Positions 9,908 through 20,792 of a DNA stretch of 64,000 bases are shown piece after piece. Every line of letters begins with the position of its first letter. Position 1 is the stretch's first letter. The stretch is from Yponomeuta sedellus (Eukaryota; Arthropoda; Insecta; Lepidoptera; Yponomeutidae), in contig OW203729.1 of NCBI GenBank assembly GCA_934045075.1, positions 4,971,816 through 5,035,815 on the forward strand, read 5' to 3'. A program made the position numbers and the translations under genes. The notes under the pieces were generated by a model that did no database searches, was not told where the DNA came from, and saw nothing but the letters and a program-made list of their open reading frames with translations.

Positions 9908-10317
9908 GATATTAACCCTTGTAGGTCCCCACTGCTGGGACACGGGTCTCTTCCTGCATCGGAGCAAGATTAGGCCATACTCCACTACGGGGGCCAAGTC
10001 CGGGTTGGTGGAGGATTTTAAGATAGTGGCGGGCCTTACTGTCAGAAGTTATCAAGCCGCCCATAAGGCCTCTGACATGGCTTAACGACTGCCATTATTT
10101 GACAGCCGGCACCAACGGCTTAGCGTGCCTTGCGAAGCACGGAAGCGCTCGGAAAAAATGCCACTGGCGGTAGTCACGGGACGGTCACCCATCCTGCACC
10201 TGACCGGGCCTATTGTAGCTTAACTTCTGTAATTTCTGTGTACAATAAAGAATATTCTATCTATCTTAACTCAAGTGATTGATTCCAATCACTCGCGGTT
10301 AGGCTAGGTCACGAGCG
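9908..10317 (-). mobile_element. 5S-rRNA-like SINE, near full length, interrupted (D1)
   Basis: Minus-strand copy of the roughly 370-bp family described at 21490-21859, from the 5' CGTGACCTAGCC head to the 3' ACAAGGGTTAAT end. A 39-bp LINE tail has inserted at 10226-10264, splitting the 5S-like segment. Confidence 0.75.
10226..10264 (+). mobile_element. LINE tail nested in SINE D1
   Basis: Severely 5'-truncated LINE end TGTGTACAATAAAGAATATTC with a (TATC)-rich tail. It is flanked by 7-bp copies of CTTAACT (10219-10225 and 10265-10271), which form one uninterrupted SINE sequence when the insert is ignored. 10318-10834 shows nothing else. Confidence 0.7.
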
Positions 10318-10834
10318 CTTCATGCGATCAGGAAATGTCAAGTGTTGAGGCAAGTTACTATTATTATTCAATTGAAATGAAATCTGATTATGGTATCACG
10401 AAAAGTGACAATTTTTTTGTGTACGTTGTGACCAGCGATTGTGTTATGAGGAACTTAATACCATTATTATAATTGGGATGATTTAGAAATTAGCCATTTA
10501 AAAATAACCCAGTTACGCGAAGACATGATATAGTTCCCTAACTCGTGATATTCGATACTGATGTCCAATATCATATTGAGCTCGAATTGGGTTCAATTGC
10601 CGTACAGTCGTAGTGTGAAATTAATATTGCAATCTCAGGCTAAGGGCCTGTTATTTACCACAATTTGCCACAATTACCAGTTGTGGGTTTATTGGTGCAA
10701 TAGGAGTTGGACCACGATCTTCTTATTGTTAACTCCAAGTTAAGATTCTCGATCTGGGAATACATGCTGAGCTTTCTACAACTCTTTGATATTATTCTAC
10801 TAAACTAAAACTTTTGTAAGCACGACACATTGTA

Positions 10835-11012
10835 GACTTTTAGTCCGGATCTACTTGCGGGTGTTGTTATATCGGAAGAGTCCGACCAGGTTTCGCTCCG
10901 ATTCGCAGAGCTTAACAGAGCTGAGCTGAGCTTAAGCTCTGCGAATTGGAGCGAAACCTGGTCGGACTCTTCCGATATAACAACACCCGTAAGTAGATCC
11001 GGACTAAAAGTC
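10835..11012. mobile_element. Fold-back MITE with 85-bp arms
   Basis: A near-perfect palindrome: 10831-10915 pairs with 10932-11016 with two mismatches noticed, around a 16-bp centre. TA dinucleotides at 10833-10834 and 11013-11014 border GACTTTTAGTCCGG ends, as in Tc1/mariner-derived MITEs. A related copy with the same outer arms but a different interior lies at 16728-16900. There is no coding content. Confidence 0.7.
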
Positions 11013-11139
11013 TACAACTCTTTGATAACTCTCTTTACTTTTGAAATGGACACCTAGTTTGAATTGTAACGTTCACTAAGCCGTAGTTTCTGCGCTACTT
11101 TGAATAAAACCTTTTCATTTCATTTCTCTCTTTGTTTTT

Positions 11140-11260
11140 AGTGTTCTTTTGCTAGTGACTCCCGCTCAGAAGGAAAACTTCGTGAGGAAACCTGACTTCT
11201 GTAGCGTTCGTTCATACAACTCAGCGCTTGAAATGACCAAATCCGCGGATAGTAAGAGCT
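11140..11260 (+). repeat. SINE body fragment
   Basis: GTGAGGAAACCTGA, CTCAGCGCTTGAAATGACCAA and CCGCGG occur in the order seen in the tRNA-headed SINE bodies at 22470 and 51200. Head and tail are absent. Confidence 0.45.
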
Positions 11261-11565
11261 TAAAATAGAACCTGTTAAACTATATAAAAGAAATGCGAGC
11301 CATTAAAAATGCCGTTAGAACTTTATAAATCAGTGTTGAACAACAGTAACTTGCTGACTAAAATCGCCTCTACGCAAAGCCTTATTGATTATACGAGCAA
11401 AGGAAACCTTACATAAAATAGTCGGGCATAATTTTTGATTAAAAAAGCGCGGCTAACTCCAGCCGCTTCAGTGCAAACGGGAATTTTAATTGGTCTAGAT
11501 TAGCAAGATTCATGAGTTTCAATTTAGGTAGATGATAAAGTAAAGGATGTTTTTTGTCTTTTCAG

Positions 11566-11701
11566 GGTGCCTTCATACCGGTGGTATGGCAAATGCTTCG
11601 CTGACAAACGTGAAACGAAAAGAAACCGTGACAGGAGTTGGAAGCAAGTATATTGCTTCGCAGAATCTGTGAAACCTACAACAGCGCCTGGCCTCGGTTG
11701 A
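11566..11701 (+). CDS. Candidate terminal coding exon (unknown protein)
   Basis: A strong splice-acceptor context (GTTTTTTGTCTTTTCAG, ending 11565) precedes a frame that stays open for 44 codons from 11567 and ends at TGA 11699-11701. The peptide is Arg/Lys-rich with three cysteines (YRWYGKCFADKRETKRNRDR, then WKQVYCFAESVKP). I do not recognise it. No upstream exon was identified in the window, so the gene model rests on the acceptor and the open frame only; it could be chance or a decayed element. Confidence 0.3.
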
Positions 11702-12349
11702 GTTGTCCAATAATTCCTTGGCTGTTCTTTATTGGTTACATAACTCGTATTACAAACGAAAAGGAGTTGCCTTGATATTAAAAATAGTAAATAAGTTAAA
11801 ACTAAATATGTAGGTATTACTAATTATAAATTATAAATCTAAATATTAACAAAACAAACCTCAATATATTTATAAATTAGTTTATTTAAAACACTATCTA
11901 AATGCCAATTACTGCGCCCAGATCATCGCCGCCTCTGAGGAGGGTATGAGGGTATGGTATGAAGAGGGTATGCTGACTACATTAACTCGTTGGATGGCAA
12001 GACTCATTCTCTGCCCGAGGTAAGAGCCAGCCCTGGAGTCTCTGGTCGTGTCGATGAGGCGCGACGCAAGTTCTTTAAACGGCAGTCGCGCCTCGGGCCC
12101 TCACAATTTAAGATGACTGATTGCGACTCTAGCTAAAAAACCATGTAATTTGATAATCTCAATGGGGCGTATACCTAGTTCTATTTGATAAGTTTTTTTG
12201 CATATTAGACAATAGTATGCGCCACCCGCTTTTACACTACCCGCCTTAACTATAAGTGAGAAATGTTCCATAGTGTCCATAGAGGATAAGTCCATACCCA
12301 AAATTGTAAAACATAAACATATTAGTTATCTGTCCTAGTATTTTCGCCA

Positions 12350-12378
12350 AATAAATAAATAAATAAATAAATAAATAA
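12350..12378. repeat. (AAAT)n simple repeat
   Basis: About seven AAAT units, in a stretch (11702-12473) that otherwise holds no supported gene. A truncated frame at 12101-12301 shows no family signal. Confidence 0.6.
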
Positions 12379-12473
12379 AATTAAAAATTAAATCATATTA
12401 AGAGTAGCGTATAAGCGTATAGCAAGTTTAAGCAAGTATAGCGTCAACAGTCTCCTTAATATCATTGCGATGC

Positions 12474-12722
12474 GGGCGGTGGTAGCGGAGCGGTGTAGAA
12501 CGCCGGCCTCTCAATCGGGAGGTCGTGAGTTCGAACCCCGGCATGTACCAATGACTTTGTTTTCTAAGTTATGTACATTTGTGAAATTACAGTAGCATTA
12601 CTACTCGCCGACGGTGAAGGAAAACATCGTAAGGAAACCCTAGTGTCTGAAGTGTTAACGTACCTCAGCGCTTGCTACGTACAATGGCCCAACTATGAGG
12701 CTAAGTGCGGAAATCTCAGGTG

Positions 12723-12763
<41 letters not shown>
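12474..12763 (+). mobile_element. tRNA-derived SINE with (AACT)n tail, full length (G1)
   Basis: Head GGGCGGTGGTAGCGGAGCGG (A-box TAGCGGAGCGG) and B-box-like GAGTTCGAACCCC. The body has ATGACTTTGTTTTC, GGTGAAGGAAAACATCG and CCTCAGCGCTTGC, followed by about nine AACT units. Other copies are at 22677-22920 (+), 24452-24762 (-), 27506-27750 (+) and 45015-45110 (-). Confidence 0.75.
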
Positions 12764-12765
<2 letters not shown>

Positions 12766-12885
12766 GTCATTGCGATTAGGACTGACAGCTTTATGAAGTG
12801 TGTTTACTAATTTAATTTAAGAAATATTTGTAATATCATTAAAATGTGAAAAGCATTATAATAAGCATTAAAATGTCAAAAAGGC

Positions 12886-13262
12886 TCACTTGTGAAGATG
12901 CCTCGTGTTAGAGGCGAAACGCGTCGCGCATTTTCTCACATAAGCACTGGTGTCGGTGGTGGTGTGTTCGTGTCTTGCTTCTGCTTGAAAAAGTGGGAGG
13001 GAGGGCGGTGCATTAACTAACTTGTGGGATTTTTGGCGGAATCGAAAAAAGTAATTTACACATACATACTCGTACATACATAACCTCACGCCTTTATCCC
13101 AGCGGGGTAGGCAGATACCAGGGACTGTCACTTGCCACGATCCTGACAGATCACCTTCGCTTCATCAACGTTCATAAGTCGTTGCATCATTGCGGGTACT
13201 TTTCACAATTTAATGCTATTATATATTACCGTTACCGCAAAGTAACTCCTGATTCCATACAA
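12886..13262 (+). mobile_element. Penelope-like/retrozyme-type fragment, interrupted
   Basis: 12886-13055 matches the inner part of the fold-back insertion at 49375-49697 in the opposite orientation: GCCTCGTGTTAGAGGCGAAA, GGGAGGGAGGGCGGTGCATT, TGGGATTTTTGGCGG. The matching outer end (AATGCTATTAT...CGCAAAGTAAC) resumes at 13205. A LINE end at 13056-13190 has inserted between the two parts. The hammerhead-like core (12891-12930) is degraded: GTGAAGA replaces CTGANGA, and the cleavage triplet reads GCA instead of GUH. Confidence 0.5.
13056..13190 (-). pseudogene. LINE ORF2 C-terminus end, nested
   Basis: Minus-strand copy of the ORF end described at 25412, running from a short (GTAT) tail into TGATGAAGCGAAGGTGATC. 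It is inserted within the element at 12886-13262. 13263-14780 shows no supported feature. Confidence 0.55.
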
Positions 13263-14780
13263 TATCTGTAATACTAACACTATGGACTTGGAATTGAACT
13301 GAACTGACATGAATTGAATATCAACATTATCCGTAAGATAAATGTTTATTTTAACAATCACTTCTTGCTGTAAAATATTTCAGACAATTATGTTTACTAA
13401 TCCTAATAAAAAACAACATAAGAGAATTCATTTTCTGATTTAATATTCCAGAAATTAGCCAATTCGTCTTCACACTAGATTGTTATTGTGTATTGTGGGG
13501 ACCTAGGTTTAGCGAAATAATAGTTTGATTTAAGGGCAAGTGAAGAAATTTACAGCAGTGTTAATCTAGAGGCTAATAAGGAACTTTATATATTTAAAGC
13601 TATAGTATTATATTTTTTATTTGCGTAAGAGTTCAGTGTTCGTGAGAGTTGTGTATTTGTGACATATTTCACGTAGGTAGAACTAGCGACTAAGATAGCT
13701 AGCGACGTATCTGACGAATCGGAACCGCTTTCGCTTCATTCTGCATACACGCCGGTTTCGACTAGTTTTATCTTGCCCCTCGCTATTGCCTGCATGGTTG
13801 ATATCCTCCTACGGTGTGATGTGACAAATTTCGCGGAACCCACTTTAGGAATGTCTGCTCCGCGACATAAACCACCAACTTGTATAAAGCTTAATCGAGC
13901 CCGGTAAAGACGTCTGCTACGATTTTAGCTACGGTTCTCTTGTAGGTGAACTAAAATCTCTGCAGTGGGGACAGCGACGGACACGCGAGCATACACTTTT
14001 TTGTTACTTTGTTATTATAAGTGATGTAAAGTCTGAACAATTCCAAGTTGCAACCTGCCTGCCTCCCGGGACCCTTACAGGGTCTCGATTCTGTTAGTAC
14101 ATTACAGTACATTGACAGATAAATGGACGGGTCATGTGACGTCTTTTTTATAACATTGGCGCCAATAGGTGTGATAGCTGTGCTGGCTTAGACTTAATGC
14201 AGCAATGAAATGAAATCGCCGTGTTTACGCAATTGTCATTGTACTACAGCGCATTAAAATAATCTAGGGTCTGGTCTACGCGAAGTCAAATTCTGTTCAA
14301 GTTATTTATCGGGTATTATATCAGACTGACGTGTGAACTAACCTTAACAATATCTTTTCTCGGAGTATTTTTTTCTGTTTTAATGAACATTAATTCTTGC
14401 CGGGATGAGATTTTCAGTTTCTTGAGCAAATCGTTATCACAGTACATTAATCTTTTCGTCCGCTTTAATTTGAAAGCGACATTGTTTTTTATTTAAAGCT
14501 TGAGAGCGAGGTTTTCTTGTTGTTTTGAAGATATTTGATTATTTGAGCTTGATTGATGTTGGGGTGGATCGTTTAGTTTTACAGGCTGGGAGGCAAAGCA
14601 AATTGCATCTGTGCCAACTGGTGTTTGATATTTTGAGTCTCGAGTGATAACGCTGTCTCTGACGTCTGAGTGAGTGATTAAGTATGCTATCATAGGACAG
14701 CGTATGGCAGAAAGTCAAATAAAATGTTTTTCGAAATGGAAATAAGAATTTAGTTGAATTGGTTCTGACGAAAATTACAT

Positions 14781-14848
14781 TGACATAACATAACATTTTA
14801 ATACTGGCACATACATTGCTTCTGGCCACACACTAGGATACCCTGTCG
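14781..14848 (-). repeat. SINE 3' fragment (TAACATAACATT tail family)
   Basis: Tail ACATAACATAACATT plus ACTGGCACATACATTGC and CACACTAGGATACCC, the 3' third of the SINE seen whole at 63132-63333. It ends where a 5S-like SINE begins. Confidence 0.6.
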
Positions 14849-15178
14849 TTCGTTATCAACCCTTGTATGTCCCCACTGCTGGGCACGGGTCTCTTCCTGC
14901 ATCGCAGGAAGGTTAGGCCATACTCTACCACGGGGGCCAAGCCCGGGTTGGTGGAGGTTTGTAAGACAGTGGCGGGCCTTACTGTCAGAAGATATCAAGC
15001 CGCCCATTAGGCTTCTGACATGGCTTAACGACTGCCATTATATGACAGCCGGCACCAACGGCTTAACGTGCCATGCGAAGCACGGAAGCGCTCGGAAAAA
15101 TGACACTAGAGGTAGTCACGGGACGCTCACCCATCCTGTACCTGACCGCGCCTGTTGTTGCTTAACCAAGTGATTGAA
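14849..15178 (-). mobile_element. 5S-rRNA-like SINE (D2)
   Basis: Minus-strand copy lacking only the extreme 5' head. It runs from the 3' end CAAGGGTTGATAACG back to AAGTGATTG..TTAAGCAACAACAGGCGCGG. Confidence 0.7.
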
Positions 15179-15303
15179 TAATAAGTACCTAATAATCCTC
15201 AATGGCTTATTCATCGAAAACAAAATGCTTTTAAAGTTTTTGAAGATTTTTCGATTTCAATGTTTGTTGCTTATTAAATAGTTTTACTGTGATCACTAGA
15301 GAC

Positions 15304-15796
15304 TAGGCGTGGTCGTTGCAAAGACGAACCGTTTTATAAAACCGGTTTGTGTTCCGCGACGATAGGACCGTTTTACGTTTCATTCTAAAGCAGTGCCAGC
15401 GAATCTCAGTGCCAGCGTTTGTTCGTCGCGAGACTAGTCCTTAGATTGTTTGACGCGGATATGTCCTTTAGTGCTATATTAATAGAGCCTAGAACGTAAT
15501 GAGATCATTGCGACGTCGTCGTCGGCTCCTTGCTCGTTCCGTTCGTTTTGGTCTGTGATACAATAAAGTAATCTTTATGTCTATGAGTATACAGTTGAAT
15601 ATCGTGTAAAACAACTATTTTTTTCCGATGTTTCGTGATTTCGTCTCGTTCGCACTCGTTTGACCGTCCTCTGCGCCTTGCTCGTTCGCATACAATAAAA
15701 CCAGTTGCGAACGAGGACCGTTTCGAGGACCTGTTTTCGTTCCAGAAAAAACGGTAGCGTTTCGTCGTCGAAAAAACGGACAACGACCCACTCCTA
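15304..15796. mobile_element. Non-autonomous hAT-type element, 493 bp
   Basis: The ends TAGGCGTGGTCGTTGC and (complement) TAGGAGTGGGTCGTTG are imperfect inverted repeats. They are bounded by exact 8-bp duplications CTAGAGAC at 15296-15303 and 15797-15804. An 8-bp TSD and TAG-type ends fit hAT elements. The interior is GC-richer, with repeated CGTTTCGTC and CCGTTTT words, and encodes no transposase. A 107-codon minus-strand frame here is a by-product. Confidence 0.7.
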
Positions 15797-16152
15797 CTAG
15801 AGACGTAACTCCGAAGGATCTTTCTCATCGACTCATATTAATTACAGTTATTTCACAATTATAAATAAAATATGTTTTTGCGATTACATTAGAAAACTAG
15901 TCAAGATAGTCATCTTGAATATAAGACTGAATTGAAGAACTTTGTCTTTGACTTTGTTTACAAATATTCAGTACTAATCTGAGAAAGAGTATTGTCTGTA
16001 TGGACCCCTTGATATTTAACAAAACCCCTAATAGCATTAAAGATCTAGAGCTAAGATAATTTAAAAATAAATTATTTATATTATTAATGGAAAAATGTTA
16101 ATTTAGTATTAACTACTTTCTGTGGATAAAACAATTTAACACTAAACTTAGT

Positions 16153-16321
16153 TCGTTATCAACCCTTGTTTGTCCCCACTGCTGGGGCACGGGTCTCTTC
16201 CTGCATCGAAGGAAGGTTAGGCCATACTCCACCACGGGGGCCAAGTCCGGGTTGGTGGAGGATTGTAAGACAGTGGCGGGCCTTACTGTCAGATGTTATC
16301 AAGCCGCCCATAAGGCCTCTG
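16153..16321 (-). mobile_element. 5S-rRNA-like SINE, 5'-truncated, with 12-bp TSD (D3)
   Basis: Only the 3' half of the family is present (to GGCCTTATGGGCGGC). Exact 12-bp copies of ACTAAACTTAGT flank it (16141-16152 and 16322-16333). 5' truncation with a TSD shows insertion by target-primed reverse transcription. 15805-16140 and 16334-16670 hold nothing else. Confidence 0.8.
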
Positions 16322-16667
16322 ACTAAACTTAGTAATTATTAGAAATTTTATAATAATAATTATTAATACTTTTATTGCGTTTAAAATTAAATAATAAAAT
16401 CGTACAATCGTTGTTTAAGTTTGCACTTGAAATGTGAAATGTTTTATTTTTCTTTTTGCATCTCTGGGATTTGTAATACAAAATTATTACATCCCCGCAT
16501 GAATACATACGCCCAGTGGGTAGATCATGGAGTGATCATTAAGAAATATATTTAAGACCTGTATTTCATTTGTAAATAAACTATTCTGATTCTGAATATG
16601 AATTTTGACCTAAAACGTCTTTCAGTTCGGTAGAAGGGGCTCACTTGGTAGGTACAACCGTCATGTG

Positions 16668-16725
16668 CAATCAATTTAAATATCTTAGACAAAAGTCTAC
16701 GATATTTAAATTGAGTAGATCCGGA
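16668..16725. repeat. Short inverted repeat, TTTAAATATC arms
   Basis: CAATTTAAATATCTTAGAC and GTCTACGATATTTAAATTG flank AAAA. The arms pair over about 18 bp with one bulge, directly before the MITE at 16728. Confidence 0.5.
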
Positions 16726-16727
16726 CT

Positions 16728-16900
16728 AAAAAGTCCGGATCTACTTACGGGTGTTGTTATATCGGAAGAGTCCGACCAGGTTTCGCTCTGATTCGCAGAG
16801 CTTAATCATGGTGAGCAGAGACGGAGCTCGCGTCACGCGTCGGCGTCGTCGGTTGCTCGTCTCACACTACAACACCCGTAAGAAGATCTGGACTAAAAGT
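16728..16900. mobile_element. MITE related to 10835-11012
   Basis: The left arm AGTCCGGATCTACTTACGGG...GGTTTCGCTC is nearly identical to the fold-back MITE's arm. The right end AACACCCGTAAGAAGATCTGGACT is its partial complement. The centre is replaced by GC-rich DNA (GCGTCGGCGTCGTCGG), so the long palindrome is lost. Confidence 0.55.
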
Positions 16901-17095
16901 TAACAATTTCTGGTGCTTACGAAAGTTTTAGTTCAAAAATTTAAATATCGTTGAGGAAGGCAAGGTAGCCATTACTCAGATCCTACTGACCCGTGCCGCT
17001 AGATGGCGCAACAACCGCGTAACACATGCGCAGTATGAGCCAAAAATTAACGAATACTTAGACGTTTAATCACATCTCATCACACTAAGCAACGG

Positions 17096-17245
17096 CTTCT
17101 GTATTGAGAATTTAACTAAGTAAATACTTGAGTAACTTAAATACTTAACTTAGTATACTTAAATACTTATGCTCTTTTTTGAGAAATTCGAAGAGACAGC
17201 GTTACGGTTAACTATTTACTAGGCGAAATTCTCAATTCAGAAACT
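17096..17245. mobile_element. Putative MITE (TTCTG..TTGAGAATTT ends)
   Basis: CTTCTGTATTGAGAATTT at the left and AAATTCTCAATTCAGAA at the right are near-complementary. Subterminal AGTAAATA/TATTTACT extends the inverted repeat. The ends match the element at 5740-6025. Confidence 0.45.
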
Positions 17246-17248
17246 GAC

Positions 17249-17452
17249 TCTATTATTATAAAGCTAAAAGTTTGTGAGTGTGTATGTTTGTTACTTCTTC
17301 ACGTCTGAACGGCTCGAGCGATTTTAATAAAATTTGGTATGGAGTGAGCTGACACTCTGGATTAACATATAGGCTACGTTTTACTGCGGGAAAATGTCTT
17401 ATTCCCATGGGGAAATCGATAAGCCGCGGGTAACACCGCGGGGCACAGCTAG
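17249..17452 (+). mobile_element. Helitron-like element with 3' hairpin
   Basis: Starts TCTATTATTATAAAGC and ends in the hairpin CCGCGGGTAACACCGCGG, 10 nt before CTAG at 17449-17452, followed by T. TC...hairpin...CTAG is the Helitron signature. A minus-strand relative lies at 51399-51640. 17453-18428 shows no supported feature except a short palindrome near 18141-18180. Confidence 0.65.
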
Positions 17453-18428
17453 TATTAAATTAACGGTAGTGTAACCCGATCCAGCCCCACCCATGTTTTT
17501 CCTTCCCAGGGCCTTTAACCCTAGGTTCTCTAACACGTTATTAAAAGGTCAGCTCTGCCGTTTCCTCGTCTATGACGTAATCCGAGTAATGAGAGCACAA
17601 GTTAGGCGAAGCGAAGTCGTGAGGGCAATCCTGATTTCGACTGGGGTGTCATTCTGAACTCATTGAAATGGGATGAGACGGTAGCACCGAAGTAATATAA
17701 CAACTATTTGCCTCTCGCTCTACCAATGCTGTCGGTTATGTACTCGTAGTGTGAAAAAGAACTATCGCGTTATATCTACAGCCCTTAAATTAAGAATGCG
17801 TGTACAAACTTTATAAGAATAAAGAATAAGAATAAAATAGAGAAATTGTTGCAGTTAACAAAGCAGAAAAAGAATGAAATGTGTATTTTGTATAACATTA
17901 TAAAAAAAATATGGCGTTAACTTATTTTTTTTTTTAATCTGCCTTGCCATGACTATAGTGCTTTAAAGTGATAAAATATAATTTCTTGACAGCACACCAC
18001 ACATTTTCACTGACACTTATCGCAAGATGTTGGATCATCCGCCATAATATTGTTATTATTGTAGACATCACGAAATACGTGAGAGGTGAAAGTTGTGAAA
18101 GGTGAGACCGACAGACGAACAAAATGCGGTGATCCAGAAAATGTCATCGCAGGCTTACAAACAGTCCATCCCAATGGACTGTTTAGCCTTTCGGCTACCA
18201 AAAAATGTCCAGCTGTGATGGGTTGATTAGTTTCAGACCACAGCAGCTTTCACACCAAGTAAGTAAATAGAGGAAAATCGATGCTTGCAAAGTTACTACC
18301 GAAAGATTTTCATGAAATTAATGTTTCGTAGTAATGTAATATAAAAATCTTGTGTCACAGTGTTTGTCATCGAACTACCCCAAAACGGCTTCACCCGATT
18401 TTAACGATTTCTTTCGGTCTGTAATAAG

Positions 18429-18530
18429 TTATAGAGAGATAGATAGATAGATAGAGAACACTTTATTGTACATTAAAATGGAAATTACACAGCTATCTGT
18501 GCATCTAAGGCTATTTAATACGGCAAAACC
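18429..18530 (-). repeat. LINE 3' end with (TATC)n tail
   Basis: In minus orientation the end reads ...TGTACAATAAAGTGTTCTC followed by TATC units. Similar ends occur at 36124-36178 and 45588-45625. Confidence 0.5.
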
Positions 18531-18549
18531 ACATTTTTCAAGATAGCTA

Positions 18550-18914
18550 CAGTCTATTAGCTTTTAGAATATACCTCGGCCACTATCGGATAGACCGATT
18601 ACATTGCAACAAGGTAAGGTTTATTTTTTCATTATATAGTACAAATATTCATCTATTTAAAAACCTATTAAGAGGCAAATAATAAATTTTCCTACAACTA
18701 TATACAGAATACTTAAAAAGATTTACATATTTACAAAAAAAAAATATTTAAATAAAGGTTTATTTTGTATTGTTATTTACAACTTTACATAACTTTTCAA
18801 AATAGTGAAGAAAAGTTTTATACAGAACAGGACGTAGTATTACACTCGTGTGCTTTCGGCGAAAACCGAAGCCTACTCTAGAGCCCGAGGAATATTCTAA
18901 AAGCTAACAGACTG
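18550..18914. mobile_element. TA-flanked MITE, 365 bp (I1)
   Basis: CAGTCTATTAGCTTTTAGAA at the left and TTCTAAAAGCTAACAGACTG at the right form inverted repeats of roughly 30 bp, bordered by TA (18548-18549, 18915-18916). Subterminal CTCGG/CCGAG also pair. Related copies at 28713-29058 and 34864-35366 are interrupted by other insertions. Probably mobilised by a Tc1/mariner transposase. 18917-19230 is unassigned. Confidence 0.65.
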
Positions 18915-19230
18915 TAGTAACTGTTTAATAATATGTTGTAGGGAAGGTGCTGTCATCGGAGGCATCGGAAAACCTCACTGTACGAAACAGTACAAGAAGG
19001 TGCATAGCACATACTAAGAACGTTAATTTTCTTTTTATTTTCAATAGTTGTCTTTTGTTATTTTTCACTATGCATCTTCACCTAAAACTATAAGGATGTA
19101 TTAGTCAGTGTTCTATTTTTATCATTAATACAGTCTATTTATATAAACAAACTTATGCTTGATTGCGACCCAAACACATCACGACGACGCGAGTGGAGCG
19201 TATAAACGTCAAAACTTGCGACTTTCTAGT

Positions 19231-19473
19231 ATATAACATAATAACATAACATAACGTAACGTCACGTAACGTAACGTAATGCTTCTGGCCCCACACTAGG
19301 ATACCCCGTAGTGTTATCCTAGTGTGGGGATACCATTCCTGGAAACCAGAAACAACGACATCACAAACATGTAAACATCCATGACCTGGGGTTTTTTTTG
19401 TCCCCAGCCGAGGTTCGAACCCAGGACCTCTCGCATGGTAGGTAGATGCGCTACCGCTGCGCCACGGAGGTCC
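19231..19473 (-). mobile_element. tRNA-derived SINE with TAACATAAC tail (C2)
   Basis: Complete minus-strand copy. The tail ATAACATAACATAACG is followed by the body ACACTAGGATACCC, CAGAAACAACGACATC, AAACATCCATGACC, a T-run and the tRNA head ending at GACCTCCGTGGCGC. About 25 bp around the TAGTGTGGGG region are duplicated. Confidence 0.7.
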
Positions 19474-19867
19474 TCAAGTTGGAAAAAATAGTTGTCAAAT
19501 TGGACATTTTAGCGATACAAGACGCGTGACTCTCGGTGTCGTACTACCCATGCAGATCTTGTTAAATTTACACCGTTTTTAACAATAATTATAAGGAAAA
19601 GAACTGTTTTTACAATGATTTTCACACAGTAGATTCCACGGAACATAGGGTTAATTTACTGCCAAACGTCTTGCTTCAGCAAAATAGACTTGGGAAAAGT
19701 GTGTCCTTAGAGGGAGTTGTTATATCTCATCTTTGCTCACTGAGACACACTATATCTCTATCATATCTCGCTCACCACTTGTGTCCTAGCTCATACGACG
19801 TAAAATCAACTAAGTGCGTGTGGAAACAAGAGACTCAAGTGGTGAGTCAGTCTAGTCTACCTATTCC

Positions 19868-19985
19868 CTACTTTATCCAGATCACACGTTTTTTCTCTCA
19901 TCGCTCGTTGGTTACGACGAGCGATGCGGCCGAATGTAACCGATGTCAGACGATGTTGATCTCGTGTGTGAGCTGGATAAAGTAG
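19868..19985. repeat. Inverted repeat with CTACTTTATCCAG arms
   Basis: CTACTTTATCCAG..TCACACG at 19868 and its complement ending at 19985 enclose a second hairpin (CATCGCTCGT ... ACGAGCGATG). This may be a small MITE. Frames spanning 19671-20328 have no recognisable product, and I see no other feature in 19474-20792. Confidence 0.4.
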
Positions 19986-20792
19986 CAGGAGATGACTACC
20001 GTACTGAGTTGAGAGTATGTGTGAGGGAGCCAGATATAGTTGACATCTCTGGGATATGAATGGGACACACTTGACGGCGAGGGAGTTGTGTGTCCACTCA
20101 TATCTGGCTCTTGAGTTACCCAAGGCTAGAGCAAAATACTCGTATGCCGATAGAACTTACGAAAACGAAAACGAGAACTTTGGCATAGCAGAATTAAATC
20201 TCTTTAACTCACTTACGGACACGATGGCAACTTCCCGCGATGTTCATGCTTATGTACAAACTTTGTTCTTTCATATTAATTGTAGTACCTGGGTATTTCA
20301 GCGTACACATAAGTTACCTGCTCTTTAAGAATTTTGCTAAGTCATCCTTATTATAAGAAAATGCTACTATGCAAATATTATGTAAAAAAGGCTATGTAAA
20401 AAAAATATCTGGTAAAACTATTGTAAGCGAGACTGCTCCCACAGTCAAACCAAGTAATTGGTTTTGTGGGGCCTTATTTATAACAGTAATGTGTTCTTTT
20501 ATATTAATAAATACATACATACATATCATGTCATAGGTATTTAAGTTTCAGTGTGCAAAGTTAAGACGCCATTATTACGTTTATCGTGACTATCACAGTG
20601 TAGATTTCTACAGAAATGCCGTTAGTAAGTTTAAACCTGGTTCGTTGCGTGCATTCTAGGTCGTGTTTCATAAAAAAAACATTTTTAGTTAGGTGCTATG
20701 ACAATTCTAAGTACATTGCGTAGCAGAGTTTATTTGCCAGTCGGTTAATCGACTTTGCAATGTACCTATATTAAATTGCCATAGTAATTGGC

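Noticed and set aside
12727..12763. CRISPR-like array
   Set aside because: A tetranucleotide SINE tail without spacers; no CRISPR arrays occur in the window.
15505..15828. 107-codon minus-strand frame
   Set aside because: It lies mostly inside the non-autonomous hAT-type element and crosses its boundary and TSD.
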